Below, piece by piece: positions 13,198-20,483 of a DNA stretch of 20,483 bases. The DNA is from an uncultured Paraglaciecola sp. GTDB lineage: Bacteria > Pseudomonadota > Gammaproteobacteria > Enterobacterales > Alteromonadaceae. The DNA is taken from positions 1 to 20,483 of the forward strand of contig CAJQKX010000030.1 in NCBI GenBank assembly GCA_905479025.1. The letters are read 5' to 3'. Under the pieces are notes generated by a model. The model saw only the letters and a list, made by a program, of their open reading frames with translations. It ran no database searches and had not been told where the DNA came from. The position numbers were made by a program, and so were the translations under genes. Within the stretch, counting starts at the first letter, position 1; each line of letters starts with the position of its first letter.

Positions 13198-14114
13198 TTT
13201 CCTAAAAAGCTATTCGTTGTGATTTTTTGTGCATTCTAATATAAAAAATTAGCAGCCAATAATGTTCAATAAGGCGAATAGAATGTTTATGGTTAAGCAC
13301 AACTCTATTTTCAAACATACCCGAGATTACGATACGCTTATGCCCAAAGTATCGGGCTTAATAACCGTTGTGAGTATTACAAAAAATTTAACAGGAACAT
13401 GGCCTTAATAATAGTGCTTTTAGGTTTCGCTCCTTACTACCACAAATGAGGTTCAGGAGGCTTTCTGTATTAAACGTTCTCACTAAGATTTTCTTCATAA
13501 AGTAGATAAAGATTGAGGTATGTGCCGGCCATATAACTTGTCTTATGGGATTAAAAACCGTAACAAAGGTGATAATTAGTAGGAATGCAAAGTGTTGGTG
13601 TCAGGTAAGAGCGTTGAATTAGAGCCCACCCTGTTTTTTATTGATAGATATGGTGTGATTTTACCTGATGAGGTGTTTGATTTTGCTAGTCTGACAGCTG
13701 TTTTTTATAGTTGTTAAACGCGCCGCTTTTGAATCCATATATGTGAATAAGAAAAAATGGAGGACATTACTATTAATATAGGATTGTCATTTTACGTGAA
13801 GGTTATTGGAGCGCTGCTGATGTATTTGTCTTACTACTTCGCAATTCTCAGCTAGACGGCCGTGAATATTATTGAATTGGGTTATTATACCCCATTAGGT
13901 GATTATTCTATTTATGATCACGCTTGGTATGCTATTAGTCGTGCTAATGAAACTGATGGAGGAGCTGTTAATCATATCTATGACAAGGTGTCAGTCGCTA
14001 TAACTGAAATAAACAAGGTTACATCTCAGTACCGGAAGATATTTCACGGTAAAACAAGCTGATAATGCTGGGATTTAAGCGCTTAAAAATGTTTATCTGT
14101 TTTTTATAAGACTA
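13198..14114. other. Gene-poor spacer with short coding-like fragments
   Basis: No complete recognisable gene is present. Short plus-strand frames look partly protein-like: 13282-13407 (41 codons, starting MFMVKHNSIF), 13592-13717 (41 codons from GTG, containing LEPTLFFIDRYGVILPDEVF) and 13862-14062 (listed separately). Between them, around 13785-13895, a further open stretch without a start reads LREGYWSAADVFVLLLRNSQL. These lie in different frames and could be pieces of one or more decayed genes, but I recognise no family and cannot join them reliably. Confidence 0.4.
13862..14062 (+). CDS. Hypothetical 66-aa protein or 3' remnant of a lost gene
   Basis: This frame begins at a GTG without a clear Shine-Dalgarno sequence and encodes 66 residues with a balanced, protein-like composition (for example GYYTPLGDYSIYDHAWYAI and the helical IYDKVSVAITEINKVTSQYRK). 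It ends about 50 bases before a strong hairpin terminator, as a real gene would. I recognise no family. The weak start and the short coding-like stretch just upstream in another frame suggest it may be the 3' end of a larger broken gene. Confidence 0.3.
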   Translation: MNIIELGYYTPLGDYSIYDHAWYAISRANETDGGAVNHIYDKVSVAITEINKVTSQYRKIFHGKTS

Positions 14115-14153
14115 GAAAACGGCACACTATTGGGTATATAGTGAGCCGTTTTT
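14115..14153. terminator. Bidirectional terminator between the 66-aa frame and pmbA
   Basis: The left arm AAAACGGC...ACTAT pairs with ATAGT...GCCGTTTT across a loop of about seven bases, with one mismatched pair in the stem. A T-run ends the plus strand, and the minus strand ends in TTTTC. It lies about 45 bases beyond the pmbA stop codon, so it most likely terminates pmbA and any convergent transcript. Confidence 0.85.
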
Positions 14154-14198
14154 GGTGATACCAGGTTGAGCTTAAACTTGCGTCTATTATTGAGGCAA

Positions 14199-15524
14199 TT
14201 ATTCGCCGGCAATCTGCATACTCTCAATTAATACTGAACCTGTTTGTATGCTGCCGCGGTTTTCTTGTAATGCGCCTATCGCCACTATATTCATTAACAT
14301 ATCGGCTAAATTACCAGCGATGGTAATTTCGTGCACAGGGTATTGGATCACGCCATTTTCCACCCAAAAGCCTGCTGCGCCTCTAGAGTAGTCTCCGGTA
14401 ACAATATTAACACCTTGACCCATTAGTTCAGTGACCAACAAACCTGTGCCTAGTTTTGCTAACATTTCTTTATCTGAGTCACCGCTATGTTGAATAAACC
14501 AATTATGAATACCACCAGCATGACCTGTGGTTTGCATGTTGAGCTTTCGCGCTGAGTAACTGGTTAATAGATAGTGATTGAGTAACCCATTGCTAATAAC
14601 ATCCATGTCTTGAGTTTTAACACCTTCATGGTCAAAGGGGGAACTGGCTAATCCCCGCAATATATGGGGGCGTTCAGTAATATTGAGCCAATTTGGTAGT
14701 ACTTGCTGGCCTAACTTATCTAATAAGAATGATGATTTTCGATACAAACTACCGCCACTAATGGCACTGATAAAATGACCAAATAGACCTGCCGCAATTT
14801 CGCGATCGAACAACACTGGTACCTTACAGGTCTTGACTTTTCTAGCACCTAGTCTGCCCAAGGTAAATTGTGCCGCCTCAAGACCTAATTGTTCTGGGCT
14901 AGTCAGCATGTCTGCTTCACGGCCTACTGAATAACTATAATCTCGCTGCATTTCGCCGTCTTGCTCACCAATTACCACGCAACTCATGCTGTAACGACTG
15001 CTGTTATAGCCTGCGAGTAAACCATGGCTGTTACCATATACTTTGGTGCCTAAGTTAGCGTTATAAGAGGCACCATCCGAGTTTGTAATACGGGGATCTA
15101 CGTTTAATGCACTAGTTTCAGCAGCAATTACCTGTTGAATGGCATATTCAGTGTCTAGTTCTATAGGGTGGAATAAATCTAAATCAGGGAATTCAAACGC
15201 CATTAGCTCTTTTTCAGCTAAACCAGAGCAATCATCATCACCGGTATGTTTAGCTATTTCTATGGCTTTTTCTACTGTAAGTTTTAACGCATTTGGGGAT
15301 AGATCAGCTGTTGAGGCGCTACCTTTTTTCTTACCATGGTATACAGTGATACCCAAGCCACCATCATTCGTAAATTCAACGGTTTCCACATCTTTGAGTC
15401 GAGAAGACACTGCAATGCCTTCTACTTTAGACATGCTTGCTTCGGCCTGAGTTGCGCCTTTTTCCTTGGCTAATTTTAAAACGTCTTCTACTATGCTTTG
15501 TATTTCAGCTAATTGTTGTTGCAT
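14199..15524 (-). CDS. pmbA: TldD/PmbA-family protein PmbA (TldE)
   Basis: At 441 residues this is close to E. coli PmbA/TldE (450). Typical features are the N-terminal alpha/beta domain with AEASMSKVEGIAVSSR, the mid-protein KVPVLFDREIAAGLFGHFISAISGGS, and the C-terminal GDYSRGAAGFWVENG and ITIAGNLADMLMNIVAIG. It lacks the HExxxH zinc motif of its partner TldD, as expected for the TldE subunit. In E. coli the TldD-TldE heterodimer is a cytoplasmic metalloprotease that processes microcin B17 and degrades CcdA; the general housekeeping substrate is unclear. GAAGG precedes the ATG. It is divergent from darP, the same arrangement as in E. coli. tldD is not in this window. Confidence 0.96.
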   Translation of the reverse strand: MQQQLAEIQSIVEDVLKLAKEKGATQAEASMSKVEGIAVSSRLKDVETVEFTNDGGLGITVYHGKKKGSASTADLSPNALKLTVEKAIEIAKHTGDDDCSGLAEKELMAFEFPDLDLFHPIELDTEYAIQQVIAAETSALNVDPRITNSDGASYNANLGTKVYGNSHGLLAGYNSSRYSMSCVVIGEQDGEMQRDYSYSVGREADMLTSPEQLGLEAAQFTLGRLGARKVKTCKVPVLFDREIAAGLFGHFISAISGGSLYRKSSFLLDKLGQQVLPNWLNITERPHILRGLASSPFDHEGVKTQDMDVISNGLLNHYLLTSYSARKLNMQTTGHAGGIHNWFIQHSGDSDKEMLAKLGTGLLVTELMGQGVNIVTGDYSRGAAGFWVENGVIQYPVHEITIAGNLADMLMNIVAIGALQENRGSIQTGSVLIESMQIAGE

Positions 15525-15609
15525 AAGGCCTTCATTATTTGGCTACACTGTAGTTTATTATCGCGATGGGGGTTACAATCTTCACTAGTGTATCACTAAA
15601 GATAAAGTC

Positions 15610-16149
15610 ATGGTTGCCCCGAAAAAAAACAAAGATGTTGAAGTTGAATTCGACGTAAGTGCAGAAGACGAACCACTCAGTAAAACTCAAATTAAAGCCC
15701 AAATGGTTGCAATGCAAAAGTTAGGCGAGTCTTTGGTTCATCTTGGTCAATCTTCTTTGGCTAAGATTCCTATGCAGGAAGAGTTGCTCGATGCAGTGAT
15801 GCTTGCCCGTAAAATTTTACGCAAAAAAGAAGGTTATCGTCGTCAATTGCAGTTGATTGGCAAAATCATGCGTAATACAGACATCGCCGCTATTGAACAT
15901 GCCTTGAATAATATTAAATCTGCGCATAAAAAATTAAATGATGCTTTTCATGGAACTGAAATGCTCAGAGATGACATTTTACTGCAAGGTGATAGCAAAA
16001 TTGAATCGACTATTGTTGATTATCCCCTGCTCGATCGGCAAAAATTGCGACAATACGTGCGACAGGCTAATAAAGAGCTAGTGGATAATAAACCACCCAA
16101 AGCTTCTCGTGAACTTTTTAAATATTTAAAAGAAATGATAAACGGTTAA
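15610..16149 (+). CDS. darP: DarP (YjgA), ribosome-associated 50S assembly factor
   Basis: This 179-residue protein belongs to the DUF615/YjgA family (E. coli 183 residues). It has an acidic N-terminal tail with a short basic patch (APKKNK), the SKTQIKAQM start of the conserved domain, and RKKEGYRRQLQLIGKIMR (about residues 75-92), the family signature. A basic C-terminal part follows (DRQKLRQYVRQANKEL; KASRELFKYLKEM). DarP binds late 50S precursors and helps ribosome assembly. The Shine-Dalgarno sequence is weak (AAAGATAAAG). It is divergent from pmbA across 85 bases, which must contain both promoters. It is the last conserved housekeeping gene before the decayed right part of the window. 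Confidence 0.95.
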   Translation: MVAPKKNKDVEVEFDVSAEDEPLSKTQIKAQMVAMQKLGESLVHLGQSSLAKIPMQEELLDAVMLARKILRKKEGYRRQLQLIGKIMRNTDIAAIEHALNNIKSAHKKLNDAFHGTEMLRDDILLQGDSKIESTIVDYPLLDRQKLRQYVRQANKELVDNKPPKASRELFKYLKEMING

Positions 16150-16686
16150 TATTTATTTATATTCGCCCTGCATTTGTTATTTTAATTAAAGCTGAGATTG
16201 AGGGCGAGTCTCACTTTTACTTGCAAACATGAAAACCACGCCCGCTTGGTTCTAAAGTGAGTTTTGTAAGTGTAAAAAATATTTTCTAAAAATTAAATTT
16301 CTAGTGGTTCCATTACAAGCTTCTTTTGACTAAAAGAACGGGCAAAAAATAATACATCCCACAATTTAACTCCCTACGTATATGAACATTACACAGCTTA
16401 TGCAATCACAAATTACTTGCTTAACCGTATAATAACAATGTGCTTAATATTATGCATGAAGTTCCTTGCTTAAAAGTTAGCTTACGATTTACTTAGTATT
16501 GAGAATATACGGCTGTAAAAACTGTTTTAATACTAGCTTTAAATTTTGATTACGAGACGATTACTCAGTTTTTTATCTCGCAGAAACATATATGACTAGG
16601 TAAATTATTCGAAGAGCTAGCACATTAAAATAATCAGAAAATCCATGTGATATGTTGATTAAATTTTAACCTTAAAATAGTTCTTT
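16150..16686. other. AT-rich gene-free stretch
   Basis: No gene is visible on either strand. Two long-looped inverted repeats lie just after darP: TCGCCCT (16163-16169) with AGGGCGA (16201-16207), and CTCACTTT (16210-16217) with AAAGTGAG (16254-16261). Neither has a T-run, so they are not obvious terminators. The remainder to 16686 is very AT-rich, with stops in all frames. Confidence 0.5.
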
Positions 16687-17430
16687 CTATTTATGTTTTG
16701 CATGTAAATCCAACCATCCAATTGCATCAGCGAACAAGTTATTGGGAGCCGTTTTTCTGCCCTCACGCAAAACAGTGGGTATCTTTGAGGCCTTTTCGAA
16801 GTCAAACCATCCGCCTCTGATATCTTCGCCGAACAACCCGGAACTACCAGATAAAAATTTGTGGTTGATGATTTCTCCATGTGCCGAATTCTGTGAGATT
16901 GTCTAGAGATGGTTATATCTTTGATTTGAAAATTTGAAATGCTTATATCCCATATTATGCAGCGTAGATAAATCTTTAGGCATACCGTTTTCGATTGAGA
17001 TATATGCTGGGTAAATTTCAGCTTCAGCCAAGTGGTTCAGCGTAACAGTGCCCATACCCTCAATATCAATCTTAATATATTCAGGTTGAATATCACCAAA
17101 TGAGCGAATAATTTCATCAAGCTTCTTTCTCTGAACTTGAATTTTTGAACCATTATCTTCTGCTTCCGATATCGTTGAAAACAGAACTCCAAGCTGTATT
17201 AAAATTATTAATATAAAAGTCCACGATCTCTTTTCTATTCGTTACAGCAAAATTTTCGATAGAAATATCGGGGTCAGAACTTATTTTTTCTTTTACGGCA
17301 TCACAAAGGGCTGGGTTAGCTTCAATAGAAAAACCTTATACCCGCGCCTTGCCTAATAAATGGAATCTTTTCCATCATATATTTCTACATCAATTATAAC
17401 TTTTGAAGTGGATACATTATTGTTTGACAC
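16687..17430 (-). pseudogene. FkbM-family methyltransferase pseudogene
   Basis: Read leftward from GTG at 17430 (AGGGA upstream) to TAG at 16689-16687, this 744-base stretch reconstructs a protein of about 247 residues. It opens with SKVIIDVEIYDGKDSIY, then GYKVF-SIEANPALCDAVKEK, an AVTNRKE segment, EYIKIDIEGMG and ISIENGMPKDL. It ends FEKASKIPTVLREG...FADAIGWLDLHAKHK. The S-adenosylmethionine-binding order (DV-x-DGKD, then EANP) and the KIDIEG motif are typical of FkbM methyltransferases, which O-methylate sugars or small molecules. Four lesions are visible: TAG at 17355-17353 (probably from TTG), a one-base loss in the A/T run at 17329-17333, a frameshift near 17165-17175, and TAG at 16905-16903. 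It cannot make a full product. It probably belonged to a surface-polysaccharide locus. Confidence 0.85.
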
Positions 17431-17910
17431 CGCTGATTCCCTGTAAAGGTTTATGTTATATAAACTATAAGATGTTATTTTGATATACATATAAATAAAG
17501 TTAAACATCACTATTTTTTAAGAAATAGTTGGGAATATGAAAGATACTGTCTAATTACAGAGTTGTTTTAACTGGATGGTCTATGTAATGATCAAAATTT
17601 TAATACCTTTACCCTTTACTGAGGCAACTTAAACATGTCAAACACCCCTTCGAAAAACAGGCAGTTTTTGCTGAGTCTGACAGCAGTTATATAATCTGGT
17701 TTTGGTTTGCCTGATGGCTGCCTAAGTTTGCATAGGACACATTTACAAAGCTATCCATAGCAAATATTTTCAAATAATAGTAAATGTTTGATTATTTAAA
17801 GCGAGTGTTTGGGTAATTACTTTTAAGTTATTTAGCTAAAGCATCGGTGCATGCATAAATAATTATTGTTAACCTATTAGAAGTCACAATAAAGAGGAAT
17901 AGTCTCGATT
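17431..17910. other. AT-rich spacer upstream of the UDP-glucuronate decarboxylase gene
   Basis: No gene is recognised. A 19-codon frame (17635-17694, from ATG) has a plausible upstream GAGG but ends at once and matches nothing I know. The right end should hold the promoter of the downstream gene, which has an AGAGGA about 12 bases before its ATG, a longer spacing than usual. Confidence 0.45.
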
Positions 17911-18873
17911 ATGCATTTAAGAAAACGAGTATTAGTAACAGGCGGTGCTGGCTTTTTGGGTTCTCATTTATGTAAACGGTTATTAAAAGATGGAAATGAT
18001 GTACTTTGTGTAGATAACTTTTTTACTGGAACTAAAGATAATATACTTGATTTATTGTCTTCTCGGCATTTTGAGTTAATGCGACACGATATAACTTTAC
18101 CCTTACATGTAGACGTGGATGAAATTTATAATCTAGCCTGTCCAGCGTCCCCTATACATTACCAGCACGACCCTACGCAAACTATTAAAACTAGCGTGTT
18201 AGGTGCAATTAATATGCTCGATTTAGCTAACCGCGGTAATTCAAAGATATTCCAAGCCTCTACGAGTGAAGTGTATGGTGACCCACTTATACATCCTCAA
18301 ACTGAAGACTACTGGGGTCATGTTAACCCTATAGGCCCAAGAGCGTGTTATGACGAAGGAAAGAGATGTGCAGAAACCTTATTTTTTAGTTACCACCAGC
18401 AACATAATATAAACATAAAAGTCGCTAGGATATTCAACACCTATGGGCCTAATATGCACCCTAATGATGGCAGGGTGGTGTCTAACTTTATTGTCCAAGC
18501 TCTAAAAGGAGAGCCGATAACAATATATGGTGATGGTAGTCAAACGCGTTCGTTTTGTTATGTGGATGATTTGATTGAAGGCTTTATTAAACTAATGAAT
18601 AGTGCTGATGGCGTGTCCGGCCCTATCAATTTGGGTAATTCTAATGAATTTAGTATGTTGCAATTAGCAAATATGGTGATTGATTTAATTGGCAGTTCAT
18701 CCAAGTTGGTTTTTAAACCTCTTCCACAAGATGACCCCAAACAAAGGAGACCTGATAACACCCTTGCCAAAGAATTATTGAATTGGCAAACTAATGTTCA
18801 ATTACAAGACGGGGTTAAAAAAACCATCGAGTATTTTGATTGCCTGCTGAAAGAAAAGTATTTATATGTCTGA
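17911..18873 (+). CDS. uxs: UDP-glucuronate decarboxylase (UDP-xylose synthase)
   Basis: This 320-residue extended short-chain dehydrogenase oxidises and decarboxylates UDP-glucuronate to UDP-xylose, a sugar donor for surface polysaccharides. The NAD-binding loop [10 protein letters not shown] is at residues 10-19 and an acidic residue follows in CVDNFFTG. The catalytic groups are Thr118/Ser119 with Glu120 ([10 protein letters not shown]) and Tyr147-x3-Lys151 in [11 protein letters not shown]. Further family signatures are [23 protein letters not shown] and [15 protein letters not shown]. The length fits the soluble bacterial form, without a membrane helix. It appears intact although both neighbours, an FkbM methyltransferase and a glycosyltransferase, are pseudogenes. 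A 7-bp hairpin follows the stop codon. Confidence 0.95.
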   Translation: MHLRKRVLVTGGAGFLGSHLCKRLLKDGNDVLCVDNFFTGTKDNILDLLSSRHFELMRHDITLPLHVDVDEIYNLACPASPIHYQHDPTQTIKTSVLGAINMLDLANRGNSKIFQASTSEVYGDPLIHPQTEDYWGHVNPIGPRACYDEGKRCAETLFFSYHQQHNINIKVARIFNTYGPNMHPNDGRVVSNFIVQALKGEPITIYGDGSQTRSFCYVDDLIEGFIKLMNSADGVSGPINLGNSNEFSMLQLANMVIDLIGSSSKLVFKPLPQDDPKQRRPDNTLAKELLNWQTNVQLQDGVKKTIEYFDCLLKEKYLYV

Positions 18874-18874
18874 G

Positions 18875-18895
18875 ATGTGGTCTTACTCACCACAT
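18875..18895 (+). other. Hairpin directly after the uxs stop codon
   Basis: ATGTGGT (18875-18881) pairs perfectly with ACCACAT (18889-18895) around a 7-base loop. No T-run follows, so this may be an RNA-stabilising or weak termination structure rather than a standard terminator. Confidence 0.45.
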
Positions 18896-18931
18896 TGAAG
18901 TCTCCTAGTTTAAACATTTTGGGAGCCCAAC

Positions 18932-19866
18932 TTGCTAGTATTTATTACTTTGATTAGGCATCCTCACAACACAAATAGTTATAAAAAAGCCGTGGCTTTA
19001 TTTGAAATGACGGCTCGTTAAATATGCTCCCAAGGTAATGCTAATTTTTATATTCGTGGTTGTTTGTAATGATAAACCCGTTATTGAATTTCTCAATGAA
19101 CATATTCATTATAAAATTATTGATTTTCCAGTACCCCCGATACTTGATGAATACTTAAAAGCCTTCTCTAACTCTGACCAAGATATTTCTTGTTACCCCA
19201 AGAAATACTTTTCTATAGAAGTGACAAGATACAGGAATGTTTTCGGCTCTTTTATATGCCAAATAATTTAATCCAAAATATGTGTATATTGTTGATGCTG
19301 ATGTCTGGATTAACATCAATATTGTGCAGTATTTAGAAGAGCAAGCGGATTACCCTATTTGGAATGTAAATGAGGCCTATATTGTAAACTTTAAGCAAAA
19401 AAACCTTTATGACACGCTGTGGTATATCGCGGCATTGTGGCAGTAGTTTCATCTATCAAACTGATTTTTTACTTTCGTTGGGCAACTATAATCAAGCAGT
19501 TGATAGTTTAAGTTCTCAGCAAATATTGATGGAAGTAACCTCCGTATCATACGTGCATGAAATTTGTGGTAATCACACTAAGCAGTTCGCATTATCAATT
19601 AAAAAGGGAACATCCGCTAAGCTCATTCCCTTTCCTGCAATATGTTATGTATTAGAAACCAGTGAAAATGAATTACAAAATATTGATGTGAATAATGGTT
19701 TTCCTAAAACAAGAGTGGTTATTGACGACTTTGGTTTAAATGAAAGTTAGCTTTCTATGAAAAGTTATCGATTAAAGTCTATTACAATCAAGGTTTGGCT
19801 GCGTAAAGATCAAAAGTGGGATTGCATCTTGAAAAAATTAAATTGTACAGAGAAAATAGTTTATAA
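18932..19866 (+). pseudogene. Glycosyltransferase pseudogene (DxD motif, family-2/A-like)
   Basis: Several frames join in order into about 311 residues. A TTG at 18932 with GGGAG six bases upstream may be the original start. The pieces are LLVFITLIRHPHNTNSYKKA (18932-19018), ICSQGNANF then VVVCNDKPVIEF (to about 19210), TGMFSALLYAK / FNPKYVYIVDADVW (to 19443), RHCGSSFIYQTDFLLSLGNY...FGLNES (about 19420-19747), and probably FYEKLSIKVYYNQGLAA / GLHLEKIKLYREN (to 19866). The VVVCN strand followed by VDAD (19291-19302) is the layout of GT-A glycosyltransferases, with DAD as metal/nucleotide-sugar site. Lesions seen: TAA at 19019, a frameshift near 19045-19060, a frameshift near 19215-19225, TAA at 19264, a frameshift before TAG 19444, and a likely shift near 19748. 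The stretch after 19750 is the least certain part. Confidence 0.75.
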
Positions 19867-19945
19867 ATGAAGCCGGGCAAACAGTAAGGACGAACGTCTT
19901 TATTTTCAAATCAATGCAACTATGGCAGAGCAATAGTTAGCGACA

Positions 19946-20225
19946 GGATGTGCTTCACATGTGGAAAGGTTCAGGCTCCATGCAGGTGTCATGATCAACT
20001 CTTGGGACAGGCGTAAACTCGAAAGACTGTGCTGTTACATAACCCGCTCTAGAGGTCAAAAAAGGTTGTCAATAATACTTATGAAAAGTTTCTATATCCA
20101 CTGAATACACTCTACCGTGACGGCACCAAAGGTGATTTGCGAAGTTATGTGTTCTTTGAACCGTTGGATTTTATTGCCAACGTAGCCGCGCTGGTGTCAA
20201 AACCTGGAGTTAATATGACGCCTTT
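19946..20225 (+). pseudogene. Remnant of an IS91-type (Y2) transposase, C-terminal part
   Basis: One frame from 19946 reads FRLHAGV then DRRKLERLCCYITRS. After a frameshift near 20060-20095 the next frame reads YPLNTLYRDGT and FFEPLDFIANVAALVSKPGVNM. This order (LHAGV, KLERLCRYI, TPYRDGT, FEPLDFIARLAALVPKPRVN) is the C-terminal signature of IS91/IS801-like putative transposases. The N-terminal part and catalytic tyrosines are missing, and the match stops near 20220, before the usual RFHGVFAPN tail. It is a decayed fragment, not an active element. Confidence 0.8.
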
Positions 20226-20278
20226 AGATGAGGAACTTCCTTGTTTCTTAGCCTTCTGCAAACCTGTGAATAATTTAG

Positions 20279-20483
20279 TGGGCATGTTCTGGTCAACTCC
20301 AACCGGACACTTTCCTAAAGGAGTTTTCAAATTCAATTGGCGATTGATCCAAATTGGCTGAATGCAGTCGCTCAACATTATAATATTTCATGTACCTAGC
20401 AACATCTTCTCGCATATGTGTTCGAGTGGGCTGCGGTACTTTAAACAACCAATCATGCTTTAAACTTCCAAAGAAGCGCTCCA
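20279..20483 (-). mobile_element. Right portion of an IS3-family insertion sequence, cut by window edge
   Basis: The transposase 3' end at 20293-20483 is followed, beyond its stop codon, by a short stretch that on the plus strand begins TGGGCATGTTCTGGTCAACT at 20279. IS3-family ends begin with TG, so this is a plausible terminal inverted repeat. The other end of the element lies outside the window, so neither the repeat nor the boundary can be confirmed. It abuts the IS91-type remnant, suggesting insertion into or next to it. Confidence 0.55.
20293..20483 (-). CDS. IS3-family transposase OrfB, C-terminal end (cut by window edge)
   Basis: The last 62 codons before TGA at 20295-20293 read ERFFGSLKHDWLFKVPQPTR, then MREDVARYMKYYNVERLHSA and ENSFRKVSGWS. 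This is the C-terminal end of the DDE integrase domain of IS3-family OrfB. The first glutamate shown, in VERFFGSLK, is by family knowledge the third catalytic acid of the DDE triad. The frame is intact to the stop, so the element may be functional, although most of it lies outside the window. Transcription is leftward, opposite to the IS91-type remnant. Confidence 0.88.
   Translation of the reverse strand, partial: ERFFGSLKHDWLFKVPQPTRTHMREDVARYMKYYNVERLHSANLDQSPIEFENSFRKVSGWS

Noticed and set aside
16659..16880. 73-codon minus-strand frame as a real gene
   Set aside because: It crosses the FkbM pseudogene in a different frame; the neighbouring frame gives the family-like C-terminus instead.
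17635..17694. 19-codon frame MSNTPSKNRQFLLSLTAVI
   Set aside because: Too short, with no continuation in any frame that I could link to a protein.
20137..20378. Overlapping 74- and 77-codon frames on opposite strands as independent genes
   Set aside because: The plus-strand frame is the IS91-type remnant running into the IS3 end; the minus-strand frame is out of phase with the IS3 transposase.

Overview
The window looks like chromosomal DNA of a marine gammaproteobacterium of the Alteromonadales (Alteromonas/Glaciecola/Paraglaciecola-like). This is inferred from moderately AT-rich DNA, a fadBA / slt / pepQ neighbourhood, a pmbA-darP divergent pair, a qmcA-nfeD pair and a CBM9/DUF5916 outer-membrane protein. 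No rRNA, tRNA or CRISPR was seen.

Layout. 1-261: start of a YitT-type membrane protein (minus strand, cut by the window edge). 655-1872: a Tat-exported dienelactone-hydrolase-like enzyme and a tiny two-helix membrane protein, closed by a bidirectional terminator at 1932-1971. 1991-5334: the fadBA beta-oxidation operon (minus strand; fadB read first). A FadR-operator-like 17-bp palindrome lies in the gap between fadB and the divergent slt. 5602-8976: slt (soluble lytic transglycosylase) and pepQ (prolidase). 9343-11665: a DUF5916/CBM9 outer-membrane-barrel gene broken by one TAG and one frameshift but otherwise well preserved. 11752-13143: qmcA-like SPFH protein plus NfeD partner, with a terminator. 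13198-14198: a spacer with short coding-like orphan frames. 14199-16149: divergent pmbA (tldE) and darP (yjgA).

From 16150 to the right edge the character changes. The DNA is AT-rich, intact genes are scarce and broken ones are common. Reading both strands in all frames I reconstructed four genes that no single long reading frame shows: an FkbM-family methyltransferase pseudogene (minus, 16687-17430), a glycosyltransferase pseudogene (plus, 18932-about 19866), a decayed IS91-type transposase tail (about 19946-20225), and the 3' end of an IS3-family transposase running off the right edge (minus, 20293-20483). The only intact gene here is a UDP-glucuronate decarboxylase (17911-18873). Together these suggest the eroded edge of a surface-polysaccharide locus disturbed by insertion sequences.

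The left 16 kb is mostly conserved housekeeping: fatty-acid oxidation, peptidoglycan turnover, dipeptide hydrolysis, membrane-microdomain proteins and ribosome assembly. I did not find a convincing new defence or mobile system. The most informative signals are the hidden pseudogenes, the recently broken DUF5916 gene and the candidate FadR operator.
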